From Bacillota bacterium (GTDB lineage: Bacteria > Bacillota > Clostridia > Acetivibrionales > DSM-1351), in NCBI GenBank assembly GCA_023439045.1, contig JAEXOY010000045.1, forward strand, positions 62,001-126,000: DNA of 64,000 nt. The letters are read 5' to 3'. The notes beneath the pieces are model-generated. The model made no database searches, was not told where the DNA came from, and worked only from the letters and a program-made list of their open reading frames with translations. Below, piece after piece: positions 1 to 7,824 of the stretch; position 1 is the first letter of the stretch, and every line of letters starts with the position of its first letter. The position numbers and the translations under genes were made by a program.

Positions 1-221
1 CATCAACACACATCTTTTCATCATTTGATAACTCAGCAAAACCAACATTATTTAAACTCATTGCATAAGTCATATTTAAAGACCTCACTTTCGTTACTTA
101 ATAATTTTTTATACAAAAGCACTTCCATCTCTTTTTGTCCTCCTGCGCATAGATTTCAAGCCAAAATATCAGATGCCTTGGCAGTATATATTAACTCCTA
201 TTCCATGGTAACAGAAGCTAA

Positions 222-695
222 TTACAATATATTTGGGCTAACCCCTATATACATATTAACAATCATGTCATCGGGTGTCATTCCTGGAAGTAAATCATTA
301 GCCTGCACATTATATCCAGTAGCTATTTGTTGTAAATTATTTTGCAGGATAAATGCTAGAATTTTATTATATTTATTCTGCAATGTTGATGGGTTTCCAG
401 TGTGTCTTGTATATACTGCATTAACTATGTGGAAAAAAGGCTTAAAAGTATATTCGCTTTGTAAATCAAACTTTTTATCCATTGGTCAAGGATTTCCATA
501 TCTAACACTTGATTCCCTCTAACACTTTCTATTGAAAAGGCAACTGTCACAATGGGATCCTGTTTTTTGCGCTTCATTATCCTGTAGAAGTTTACCTATT
601 TTCATCATTTCTTCATTGATTTGTGTTGTGCCATCTTTCTTCTCAATTAAACTCAGAAAGAATACCTCTTGATTACCCTTTCTCCCTTGATTGCT
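222..695 (-). pseudogene. Decayed gene, possibly DUF5085-like
   Basis: The 86-residue reading frame at 222-482 has no credible SD of its own. Protein-like sequence continues upstream in other frames: a segment reading IVTVAFSIESVRGNQVLDMEI in a second frame, and before it FLSLIEKKDGTTQINEEMM in a third. Joining them needs at least two frameshifts; one lies near the A-run around 565-570. The joined product of roughly 150 residues resembles, from memory, the DUF5085 family (small Firmicutes proteins of effector-binding appearance). No function is assigned. The multiple frame breaks indicate a pseudogene rather than a single sequencing error. Family assignment is tentative; decay is fairly clear. 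Confidence 0.5.
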
Positions 696-703
696 CTATT
701 CAC

Positions 704-731
704 AAAAGCAAGTATATCAGTACTTGCTTTT
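704..731. terminator. AT-rich perfect hairpin, probable terminator
   Basis: An 11-bp perfect inverted repeat (704-714 with 721-731, AAAAGCAAGTA / TACTTGCTTTT) with a 6-nt loop. It ends in A- and T-runs on either side, so it could terminate either strand. It lies just downstream of the peptide and small membrane reading frames on the minus strand and is the likely end of the 3216-717 signalling transcript. Confidence 0.5.
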
Positions 732-875
732 ATGAATAAAAATAGAATATCCTAAAGGCACAATTAGAAAAAAATATAGTATTATCTTTTTAAACACTGT
801 TAACTCTGGGAACAATACTAATAATAGGAATAACCAAATTATTAAATATGCAATGAAAAATTTATTCTTTTTAAT
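717..875 (-). CDS. Candidate 52-aa two-helix membrane peptide with non-standard start
   Basis: An open frame downstream of the double-glycine peptide encodes about 52 residues. Two strongly hydrophobic stretches (residues ~7-23 and ~28-46) are separated by a short charged turn, and the end is HKSKY. An SD-like AAGGGG lies about 11 bases before an ATT codon, but no ATG, GTG or TTG exists in frame. Either translation starts at ATT, or the gene has lost its start. Small two-helix proteins next to double-glycine peptides are often immunity or accessory proteins; that role here is only inferred from position. The stop lies in the loop of the hairpin at 704-731. Confidence 0.3.
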   Translation of the reverse strand: MKKNKFFIAYLIIWLFLLLVLFPELTVFKKIILYFFLIVPLGYSIFIHKSKY

Positions 876-985
876 AGCTTTATCGCCCCTTCACTAAATT
901 CTCATTCTCTCTTATTATTTTCATTTTTTACAGTATTTTATTTTGTTTGGTTAAACCTGTTCTCTATTAACTACATAATTATTTT

Positions 986-1123
986 TTAATTTTTATTTTT
1001 AGCTTCAAAGGTTATTTCAGCAAATATTTCTGATATCTTCTCATATATACTCCTAAAAATTCCTCCTGAAGTATCAAATAGCTCTTTTTCACTTAAATCC
1101 TTAAAATTATCTGTATTTAGCAT
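986..1123 (-). CDS. Double-glycine-leader peptide precursor (putative pheromone or bacteriocin)
   Basis: A 45-codon gene with a strong SD (GGAGGG, about 9 bases before the ATG). The N-terminal part ends in LSEKELFDTSGG, which fits the double-glycine leader pattern: Leu at -12, Ser at -11, Glu at -8, Leu at -7 and Gly-Gly at -2/-1. Cleavage after GG would release a 24-residue peptide from IFRSIYEK to EAKNKN with amphipathic-helix spacing of Ile/Phe. It follows the response regulator and kinase genes on the same strand, 81 bp after the kinase stop, the arrangement of ComCDE/Blp/Pln-type peptide-pheromone systems. No C39-peptidase ABC exporter is seen in the window, so processing must occur elsewhere. 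It is too short for ordinary gene calling. A bacteriocin role is the main alternative. Confidence 0.75.
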   Translation of the reverse strand: MLNTDNFKDLSEKELFDTSGGIFRSIYEKISEIFAEITFEAKNKN

Positions 1124-1204
1124 AGATTTAATCCCTCCAATCATGACAAATACATAATATCTTATATGGTAAATATTGCAATATGTTTTGCATAAAATGC
1201 CGTT

Positions 1205-2521
1205 TTAATGTAATGAAATGGATCGAAAGAGAATATCAAGTGTAAAAATTTCATTCTTGCATCTTAAAGATAACTCCCCTTTATTCTTTTCTACACTTTC
1301 TTTTATGTTTAGCAGCCCTAATCCATGCTCTGAACTATTGCTTTTTGTTGTAGCTATTGTATTTCCGGCTACAGATATATTTTTATTTACAGAGTTCGAT
1401 ATATTAATAATTAAACAGTCTCCCTGAGAAAAAACTTCTATTTTAACAAAGGGTGCATCGCTTTTTCCCGTTGCCTCTATTGCATTATCAATAGCATTAC
1501 AAAAAATAGTACTGATATCAAATGGGCTGATAAAATTATCCGATGGTAAACACCCACTGAATTCAAACTTAATATCCCTAGACTGTGCAATAATAGCTTT
1601 ATCGTTAACAATTGCATCTACAATGGTATTACCGGTACTAATAATATTTTTATCTGAATTCAGTAAATTATTTATTTCACCAATGAAGGACTTCACTTCA
1701 TCTAGCTTGTCCTGCTCAATTAGGTTCTTTATACACATAATATGATTTTTCATATCATGCTTTAGACGTTTAGTGTGCTTTGTATTTTCCACTAAACTTT
1801 TATAGTGCTCAAACTGTACGTCAAGCTGAGCCTTGGATAGTTGGACATTATACAAAAGTTGCTTATTCAAAACCATTTTATCAATCATAATCAGAAGTGT
1901 GGATATGTAGAGAATTGTAGACATAGATGCTATTAGCATTAAGATATTTGCTTTTATAGGAACTATTTCAAGTTCTCTAATGCTTATATCCATAATAATC
2001 ACTGTACATTCTCCAAAAAGCGGCAGAACAGTCATTAATAACGTCTTAGAACTCGGGAACGTGGATATTTTTAGATTCTTAAAAGAGTTAGAACATTTAA
2101 GAACAATAATTATCACACTGTATATTATAATCTTTGTAATAGCTATAAATAATTCTGAACTATTATCACCAATAGACATCTTAAATATATTTTGTTGTGA
2201 TTCAAAATTTTCAATTGTAATCACAAGTAATTCAGTTGAGTAGTTAACACTAGATATAACCATATATGTGAATATTTTATGAATAATTTTGCCCTTAAAC
2301 ATATAAAAGTATCCAAAGAGCAAGTAAAATAATAAAATCAACTCAGTAATACCTTTAACAAAAATGCCCACAAGACTTAAAAACATGTATCCTACAATGT
2401 ATAGTATTATCATTTTATAAAAAGAGGCTTTTCGTTCAAGCATAATACATGTAAAAACTATACATATTGCAATATGAATAATATCTGATACAATACTTGT
2501 GATTACTAAATAAATGCCCAT
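1205..2521 (-). CDS. AgrC/HPK10-family sensor histidine kinase
   Basis: A 438-residue membrane sensor kinase. About the first 210 residues are hydrophobic with 6-7 predicted helices, followed by a coiled segment, an H-box around KHDMKNH (residue ~255) and a GHKL ATPase domain with N-box NAIDNAIEA and a GLGLLNI glycine motif. This layout belongs to the HPK10 class, which senses secreted peptides (AgrC, ComD, PlnB). The start overlaps the regulator stop by one base (TAATG), with SD GGAGGAG. Together with the upstream LytTR regulator and downstream double-glycine peptide it forms a probable quorum-sensing cassette; the ligand assignment is inference. Confidence 0.88.
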   Translation of the reverse strand: MGIYLVITSIVSDIIHIAICIVFTCIMLERKASFYKMIILYIVGYMFLSLVGIFVKGITELILLFYLLFGYFYMFKGKIIHKIFTYMVISSVNYSTELLVITIENFESQQNIFKMSIGDNSSELFIAITKIIIYSVIIIVLKCSNSFKNLKISTFPSSKTLLMTVLPLFGECTVIIMDISIRELEIVPIKANILMLIASMSTILYISTLLIMIDKMVLNKQLLYNVQLSKAQLDVQFEHYKSLVENTKHTKRLKHDMKNHIMCIKNLIEQDKLDEVKSFIGEINNLLNSDKNIISTGNTIVDAIVNDKAIIAQSRDIKFEFSGCLPSDNFISPFDISTIFCNAIDNAIEATGKSDAPFVKIEVFSQGDCLIINISNSVNKNISVAGNTIATTKSNSSEHGLGLLNIKESVEKNKGELSLRCKNEIFTLDILFRSISLH

Positions 2522-3216
2522 TACCTGCTCCTCCTCATATACCCCCTGAAGGCTTCTGAAAATTCCTTATATTTTAGCTTGCTTAAGAATATCTTAGAAT
2601 TGTTATCCATGACGATTTCATTTTTGGAAAACTGAAATATGTGTTCAAAGTTAACAATGAAGCCTTTATGACATCTAAAGAAGTTTTTATTCTTCAAAGA
2701 AACCACTATGTCACCTATTTTTAGATACAACAATATTGACTCTGTCTTTAGTTGTAGTTTGGTAATTCTACCCGTACTTTCAAAGTAGTAGATTTTTGAT
2801 AACGGAATTCTATATGTGATATTTTTATTTGAATAACTAAAAAAGTTATTTGCTGTTTGCTCAATATCTTGATAGGCTCTTTTCATAGTATTATATATTT
2901 TTGACTCATCAACCGGCTTTACCAAGTAATCAAAAGGTTTAACCTCAAATGCTTCAAATACCTTCTCCGAGTAAGATGTCAGAAATATGATAAGTCCATC
3001 ATAATCACGTTCTCTAAGCTTTCTAGCAGATTCTATGCCATCTAGCTGCATCATTTGATAATCTAAAAAAACAATATCCGCTTGGCAAAAATCACATTCA
3101 AGTAATTCTTCCCCACTTTGGAAGGTAATTATTTTTGCACTATCATCAAATGATTGCACATATGATTTAATACTTTGTAAAATAATTGTATCATCATCGC
3201 AAATAATTATTTCCAT
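2521..3216 (-). CDS. LytTR-family response regulator (AgrA/ComE type)
   Basis: A 231-residue regulator. The receiver domain occupies residues 1-120: acidic pocket CDDD near the N-terminus, phospho-acceptor Asp in FLDYQMM, conserved Thr/Ser in FLTSYSE, Lys in LVKPVDE. A LytTR DNA-binding domain follows from ~135 (TYRIPLSKIYYFES... to the C-terminus). It is the first gene of the signalling operon and is translationally coupled to the kinase. LytTR regulators of this type are phosphorylated by HPK10 kinases and activate peptide-pheromone genes. SD GGAGGGG precedes the ATG closely. Confidence 0.9.
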   Translation of the reverse strand: MEIIICDDDTIILQSIKSYVQSFDDSAKIITFQSGEELLECDFCQADIVFLDYQMMQLDGIESARKLRERDYDGLIIFLTSYSEKVFEAFEVKPFDYLVKPVDESKIYNTMKRAYQDIEQTANNFFSYSNKNITYRIPLSKIYYFESTGRITKLQLKTESILLYLKIGDIVVSLKNKNFFRCHKGFIVNFEHIFQFSKNEIVMDNNSKIFLSKLKYKEFSEAFRGYMRRSR

Positions 3217-3245
3217 TTACCCCTCCATAGAGTATAATTACAAAA

Positions 3246-3274
3246 ATTATACCATCTATTTGATTGTAAGGCAA
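3246..3274 (-). promoter_or_regulatory. Sigma-A-type promoter of the regulator-kinase operon
   Basis: On the minus strand, TTGCCT (3269-3274) is followed by a 17-bp spacer and a perfect TATAAT (3246-3251), about 30 bases ahead of the regulator start. No clear LytTR direct-repeat pair was found here. Confidence 0.6.
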
Positions 3275-3294
3275 AAAATGGAATTAAATTTATT

Positions 3295-3810
3295 TTAAAT
3301 TTTCCTTTTTTTCTTCTCAATTAACTGAGTTCCCCACTCCCTGCACAAATCCTCAAAGCTAAAATTGCCAGAGTTTGCGGGACTTGTCGATGGAAGATAT
3401 ATTGCATCTATGCCAGTTGACTCGCTACAGTGCTTTTGGTATAGCTCATAAGCCTTTTTGCCATTTGTGAATACTCTTTTAATATGCGTTTTTGACATTA
3501 GCTCCCCAATATCATTGGGAACAGCATTTTTTATGCTGCTATCGGAAGACCCGGTAATTGTACAGCTTTTTATAACATCCCACATGGCAACCTTGTTTCT
3601 GAGCAGCATTTCTGTTTTTTGTGTTATATCCTTCGGCACTTGCTCATTAAAAATTGCCGCTAACACCTTCCACAGCCTATTTTGAGGATGACCGTAATAA
3701 AAATTATTCTCTCTTGACTTAACCGAGGGCAGCGACCCCAAAATAAGAATCTCTGAATTGCAGTCATAAACTGGTTCAAAAGGATGTACTACAATAGTTT
3801 TCTCTACCAT
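3295..3810 (-). CDS. DNA-deoxyinosine (hypoxanthine-DNA) glycosylase, UDG superfamily family 6 type
   Basis: A 171-residue uracil-DNA-glycosylase-superfamily protein. Features seen: LILGSLPS near residue 25, the FYYGHPQNRLWKVL segment (~38-52) that follows the nucleotide pocket in this branch, GSSDSSIKN near 95 in place of the usual catalytic motif, and LPSTSPAN near the C-terminus. This set matches hypoxanthine/deoxyinosine glycosylases, which excise deaminated adenine in base-excision repair. The ATG at 3810 is chosen because GGAGGAAGTT directly precedes it; the upstream TTG overlaps that SD. Single gene; substrate is inferred from family. Confidence 0.75.
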   Translation of the reverse strand: MVEKTIVVHPFEPVYDCNSEILILGSLPSVKSRENNFYYGHPQNRLWKVLAAIFNEQVPKDITQKTEMLLRNKVAMWDVIKSCTITGSSDSSIKNAVPNDIGELMSKTHIKRVFTNGKKAYELYQKHCSESTGIDAIYLPSTSPANSGNFSFEDLCREWGTQLIEKKKRKI

Positions 3811-3838
3811 AACTTCCTCCAAAAAAGTATATTAAATT

Positions 3839-3884
3839 TTGTTTATTATCAATAATACATCTTGTTTAATATCAATAATATATT
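3839..3884. repeat. Degenerate tandem repeat, 2 x 23 bp
   Basis: Two adjacent 23-bp units (3839-3861 and 3862-3884) agree at 20 of 23 positions around a core TTGTTTA-TATCAATAATA. They lie directly upstream of the glycosylase gene. Further decayed copies may follow to about 3910. Confidence 0.6.
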
Positions 3885-3987
3885 TTTGCTTCAACCTGTT
3901 GCTTTATCTCGTCCGACAGCACAATTAAATAGCAAGTGTCCAGAAATATTATGTGCTTTACCATATGTACCATACTATGATTCACTA

Positions 3988-4042
3988 TATTAAGGCAACT
4001 TTATTAAGCAACTATATTAACGCAACTATTTTAAAGCAAAAA
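3988..4042. repeat. Degenerate tandem repeat, about 4 x 14 bp
   Basis: Four imperfect copies of a unit like TATTAAGGCAACT, with spacing of 13-14 bases, in the gap between xylA and the glycosylase gene. No coding potential was seen. Confidence 0.5.
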
Positions 4043-4124
4043 TACATTATTATTAATTACTGTGGCTTGTACTAGCCTTATAGTGGCATGGCACCTGCAT
4101 TACTCGGGACTTCCACCTGTAAGA

Positions 4125-4145
4125 GTTCGCCCATGCTGGGCGAAC
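4125..4145. other. Perfect 9-bp GC-rich hairpin
   Basis: GTTCGCCCA (4125-4133) and its exact complement (4137-4145) flank a three-base loop. It lies just beyond the xylA terminator and lacks a T-run on either strand, so it may be a backup terminator or mRNA end-stabilising structure. Confidence 0.45.
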
Positions 4146-4149
4146 AATT

Positions 4150-4178
4150 AAAAGAGCCACCGCATTTTTTGCAGTGGC
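4150..4178 (-). terminator. Rho-independent terminator of xylR-xylA
   Basis: On the minus strand GCCACTGCA (4170-4178) pairs with TGCGGTGGC (4156-4164), with one G-U pair, and is followed by CTCTTTTAATT. It is the first strong terminator after xylA; the 135 bp between them show nothing else recognisable. Confidence 0.7.
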
Positions 4179-4314
4179 CCCTAGATAAGATATTTAACTA
4201 GACTCAATCTCAACAATTGAAAGTTGACATAGAGTCATTAATTCTACTTACTATCTTTGATAACTCCAGCATATAAGAATTTTGGAGGTATATCAAAGCA
4301 ACTATCTACATGAA

Positions 4315-5631
4315 TTACTTAGTCTCTAGAATGTACTGGTTAAGCATTGATTCTAGCATTTCCTGTCTGCCTGACTTATTCTTAACTTCAGCAGTCAAAG
4401 CATACTGTTCCAATTCCTTGAAACCAACCTTACCTGAAACTATATCCTTACCAATGCCAGTTGTGTAGCTTGAGTATCTGTCAGCAATGAATGCGTCCAT
4501 CTTTCCATCCTCAACTATCTTATAAGCCACCTTCAAGCCCTTTGCAAATGTATCCATACCTGCAATATGTCCAAGGAATAAATCATCTGACTGGAAGGAA
4601 CCTCTTCTAACCTTAGCGTCAAAGTTAAGACCACCCTTAGTAAATCCACCTGATCTAATAACTTCCAACATAGCAAGTGTAGTGTCGTATATGTTTGTTG
4701 GGAATTGGTCAGTATCCCAACCCAGAAGCATATCACCCTGGTTAGCATCAATACTTCCTAGCATATTGTTTATTCTAGCTATTGCAAGTTCATGCTGGAA
4801 TGTGTGTCCTGCGAGAGTTGCATGATTTGCTTCAATGTTCAACTTGAAGTATGGGTCGAGGCCATAAGTCTTCAAAAATCCAATAACTGTAGTAGCATCA
4901 AAGTCATACTGATGCTTTGTAGGTTCCTTTGGCTTAGGCTCAATCAAGAATTGTCCATCAAAGCCAATCTCCTTTGCATAGTCAACAGCCATTCTCAAGA
5001 ATCTTGCTAAATTATCCTGCTCAAGCTTGAGATCGGTATTTAGAAGAGTTTCATAACCTTCTCTGCCACCCCAGAATACATAGTTCTGTCCGCCTAAGTC
5101 CTTAGTGATTTCCATAGCCTTCTTTACCTGAGCTGCAGCATATGCAAATACGTCCGCATTTGGTGAAGTTGAAGCACCGTGCATAAAGCGTGGGTTTCCG
5201 AATGCATTTGTAGTACCCCAAAGGAGTTTAACATCGCTGGATTTCATTCTTTCCTTTATAGCTGCAACAATTATATCAAGTCTCTTATTTGTTTCTGCAA
5301 GTGTTTGAGCCTCTGGAGCAATATCTCTGTCATGGAAACAGAAGAAAGGAACTCCTAGCTTTTCAGCAAACTCAAAGTTAGCTTCTACCTTTACCTTTGC
5401 AGCATCCATTGCGTCCATTCCGTCCCAGCTTCTCTGGTATGATCCAGCACCAAACATGTCAGCACCAGCTGCAGCAAATGTGTGCCAGTATGCAACTGCA
5501 AATCTTAAGTGGTCCTTCATTGTCTTTCCGCCAATTACCTCGTCAGCGTTGTAATACTTGTACGCCAAAGGGTTGTCAGAAGCAGCTCCCTCGTACTTGA
5601 TTTTCCCGATGCCCTTAAAAATTTCTCCCAT
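4315..5631 (-). CDS. xylA: Xylose isomerase
   Basis: A 438-residue enzyme, the usual length for long (type II) clostridial xylose isomerases. It interconverts D-xylose and D-xylulose in the cytoplasm. Visible hallmarks are KIKYEG at the N-terminus, catalytic His in CFHDRD (~100), the WGGREGY segment (~190), metal-site residues in EPKPKEPTKHQYDFD (~235), and EANHATLAGH (~270) through QGDMLLGWDTDQ. It lies 62 bp downstream of xylR on the same strand, with AAAGGGTAGG as the SD. The partner kinase gene xylB is about 19 kb away at 24433, next to a second ROK regulator. Confidence 0.97.
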   Translation of the reverse strand: MGEIFKGIGKIKYEGAASDNPLAYKYYNADEVIGGKTMKDHLRFAVAYWHTFAAAGADMFGAGSYQRSWDGMDAMDAAKVKVEANFEFAEKLGVPFFCFHDRDIAPEAQTLAETNKRLDIIVAAIKERMKSSDVKLLWGTTNAFGNPRFMHGASTSPNADVFAYAAAQVKKAMEITKDLGGQNYVFWGGREGYETLLNTDLKLEQDNLARFLRMAVDYAKEIGFDGQFLIEPKPKEPTKHQYDFDATTVIGFLKTYGLDPYFKLNIEANHATLAGHTFQHELAIARINNMLGSIDANQGDMLLGWDTDQFPTNIYDTTLAMLEVIRSGGFTKGGLNFDAKVRRGSFQSDDLFLGHIAGMDTFAKGLKVAYKIVEDGKMDAFIADRYSSYTTGIGKDIVSGKVGFKELEQYALTAEVKNKSGRQEMLESMLNQYILETK

Positions 5632-5693
5632 ATGTAACCTACCCTTTCCGCCTCACGGCATTTTAAATTCTTTGTTTTCCCTAATATGAACAG

Positions 5694-6893
5694 TTAAATT
5701 TGATATCCAAAAAGCCTCTTTAATGGAATAATTGCAGCACCCAGGCAAGAAACATCATCCCCAATAGAGGATGTAACGATAGTTGCTCTTGATGCCGGGT
5801 AGCTAAGCGCCTTGGTATTAACAACATCTCTAATGTGGTCCATTACCAAAGTCATCTTCGCTAATTCTTTTCCAAGTACAATCTTGGATGGGTTCACTGT
5901 ATTTATTGCGTTTGATATTGCCATTGCCAAATAGCCTGCTGATTCTAGCAAAATAAGCCTTGCAGCTTCACTGCCATCATCGGCAGCCCTTATAATATCC
6001 TGATATGTTAGATTGTCCACATCATCAGTATAGCTCTCAATCTGTAGTATTCCTTGGCGAGCTAATGTTTTTGCGCGGTGTACTATTTTCTTGACTGATA
6101 CAAAGGTCTCAAGGCAGCCATAGTTTCCACATGCACACTTCTCACCATTCTGGTCCACCATTATATGCCCGATTTCTCCAGCGCTTCCACAGCATCCTCT
6201 AAGTAAGGCACCATTTGCAAATATGCTTGAGCCGATACCCGACTTCATATTGATGCAAATAAAATTCTTCTCATCTACGCAGCTGCCCAACCAGTTTTCA
6301 CATATAGCTGTAGACATTGCCTCATTTTCCACATGTATCGGTACTTTTAAGTTAATTGCACTGTTGATATCAATATCTTTCCATCCTAGGTTTGGTGCTA
6401 ATACTATTCTTTGTGATTCACTGTCAACCAATGCAGGAACTGATATGCCTACTCCAATCATCCTGTCTTGTGCTATGTCAAACTTGGCAACTATAGCATT
6501 ATACTTCTGTGCTATAGCTGATAGCGTTTGTTCAATAGTTGTATATTCATTTAGGTCCTTCTCATTATGTACTATAATGCCCTGTATATCCATAAGGATA
6601 TATCTTATATAGTCATCATCAATATCTACTCCTAATGAGAAATAGCTCATTGGTTTAAGCTGGTATAGAATGGGTCTTCTGCCCCCACTTGATTCCCCAA
6701 TGCCACCTTCTTCTATATACTGCTTTTCCAATAGCTTTGAAACAATCATTCCTGTTGCTGTTGGGGATAGTCCCGTTATTTGAGCAAGGTCAGCTTTAGA
6801 AATGAGTTTATTTGTTCTTATTAAATCCAGTAGTGCAGTTTCATTAAATTCCTTTAAAAATTTATTATTTCCAGTAGCTTTAGAATTCCTCAT
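5694..6893 (-). CDS. xylR: ROK-family transcriptional repressor, probable xylose repressor
   Basis: A 399-residue XylR-like repressor. An N-terminal winged HTH (~15-70) contains LISKADLAQITGLSPTATGM and GGRRP. A ROK sugar-kinase-like domain includes the zinc-binding signature of the family (GEIGHIMV, then CACGNYGCLE at ~255-270). It lies directly upstream of xylA in the same orientation, so repression of xylA relieved by xylose is the natural reading. It may also be autoregulated (see 7225-7246). It differs in sequence from the other ROK protein of the window at 22944. Confidence 0.88.
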   Translation of the reverse strand: MRNSKATGNNKFLKEFNETALLDLIRTNKLISKADLAQITGLSPTATGMIVSKLLEKQYIEEGGIGESSGGRRPILYQLKPMSYFSLGVDIDDDYIRYILMDIQGIIVHNEKDLNEYTTIEQTLSAIAQKYNAIVAKFDIAQDRMIGVGISVPALVDSESQRIVLAPNLGWKDIDINSAINLKVPIHVENEAMSTAICENWLGSCVDEKNFICINMKSGIGSSIFANGALLRGCCGSAGEIGHIMVDQNGEKCACGNYGCLETFVSVKKIVHRAKTLARQGILQIESYTDDVDNLTYQDIIRAADDGSEAARLILLESAGYLAMAISNAINTVNPSKIVLGKELAKMTLVMDHIRDVVNTKALSYPASRATIVTSSIGDDVSCLGAAIIPLKRLFGYQI

Positions 6894-6910
6894 CTATTAA
6901 CCCTTCCCCA

Positions 6911-6976
6911 CAATGCCTCGGATACTTACTATATTGCCTTGGGGCTTACTATAGTACCTTTGATACTTACTTATTA
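6911..6976. repeat. Degenerate tandem repeat, 3 x 22 bp, in the xylR leader
   Basis: Three consecutive 22-bp units share the pattern TGCCT-GG-TACTTACTAT and lie just 18 bp upstream of the xylR ATG, probably within its transcribed leader. The rest of the 427-bp gap to the dedA gene is AT-rich with only the candidate promoter at ~7225. Confidence 0.55.
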
Positions 6977-7224
6977 CCCCTTTGCTGACAAATATAAACA
7001 TGCTTTATGACAACTTCATAATATAACATTATTAATTTTATTAATATGGTTCAGCAGCATTTACAACGTTTAACCTGTAAGTCAAAACTATATTAGCGTA
7101 ATAAAACCATTACACTACACCTATATTAAGGTTTTTAATATATATCAGCCTAGCTAGCATCCTCCATGCAAATATCTTTTTACTACATAATATTATATTT
7201 GAACAATGTACTTTTTAATACTAT

Positions 7225-7246
7225 ATTATAAAGTGTAACAAACTAA
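7225..7246 (-). promoter_or_regulatory. Candidate xylR-xylA promoter with xyl operator half-site
   Basis: On the minus strand a perfect TATAAT (7225-7230) is preceded by TTAGTTTGTTA (7236-7246), which matches one arm of the Bacillus xyl operator (half-site TTAGTTTGTT). The second arm is not evident and the -35 is weak. The site is about 330 bp from the xylR start. The half-site match could be chance. Confidence 0.35.
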
Positions 7247-7320
7247 TGAAAATTTTTCAATAATCAATATATTATTTAGTAAAATATTACAAAATAGTAT
7301 GTGCTTTTTGAATATTTCTA

Positions 7321-7824
7321 CTATTTTATTAAGATTTCTGCGCCAAAAAAACCTAAAAGAATAAATACGCTATTATAAATTGCTATACCAAAAACTGAAT
7401 AAGTCAAAAACTTAACTATATTGATTTTAAAAAGTCCCGAGATAAATGAGATTAGCGTTCTTGCAACAGGTATTAGCCGAGATATAAATACACCCCTAGT
7501 TCCATACTTATCTATATATACCTTTGTACTATTAATTGATTCATCTACCTTTTTATATTTCTTTCTAAGTTTATCTAGTAAACTTCCACCTATTAGGCTT
7601 CCTACATAATATAAGATAATACTTGCAAGAAGTCCCGCTCCGATAGATACAAATATTACTACGAATAAGCTGTACTTGGTCTGAGCCGCTAAAACCCCTG
7701 TTGCTGGTAAGATTATTCCTGCAGGAAAACCGGGAAGATTAAGGTACTCCAAGAAAATGATAAGAAATACAAAATAAAGTCCGTACTCCATTAAGTACTG
7801 AAGAAAAGTCTCCGTTAACTCCAT
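7321..7824 (-). CDS. DedA-family membrane protein
   Basis: A 167-residue inner-membrane protein of the DedA/SNARE-associated superfamily, some of which act as undecaprenyl-phosphate or phospholipid flippases. Visible are the N-terminal hydrophobic region with FLEYLNLPGFPAGIILPATG (~25-45), the family motif FISRLIPVARTLISFISG (~113-130) with conserved Arg and Pro, and about four hydrophobic helices. It is somewhat shorter than typical DedA proteins (~200). Its ATG lies inside the end of gerAB (10-bp overlap), so it is translationally coupled to the germination operon, an uncommon partner. Confidence 0.82.
   Translation of the reverse strand: MELTETFLQYLMEYGLYFVFLIIFLEYLNLPGFPAGIILPATGVLAAQTKYSLFVVIFVSIGAGLLASIILYYVGSLIGGSLLDKLRKKYKKVDESINSTKVYIDKYGTRGVFISRLIPVARTLISFISGLFKINIVKFLTYSVFGIAIYNSVFILLGFFGAEILIK

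Noticed and set aside
5632..5693. Separate xylA promoter or xyl operator in the xylR-xylA gap
   Set aside because: The 62-bp gap shows no -10/-35 pair or dyad beyond a small TGCCGTGAGGCGG hairpin; cotranscription with xylR is simpler.
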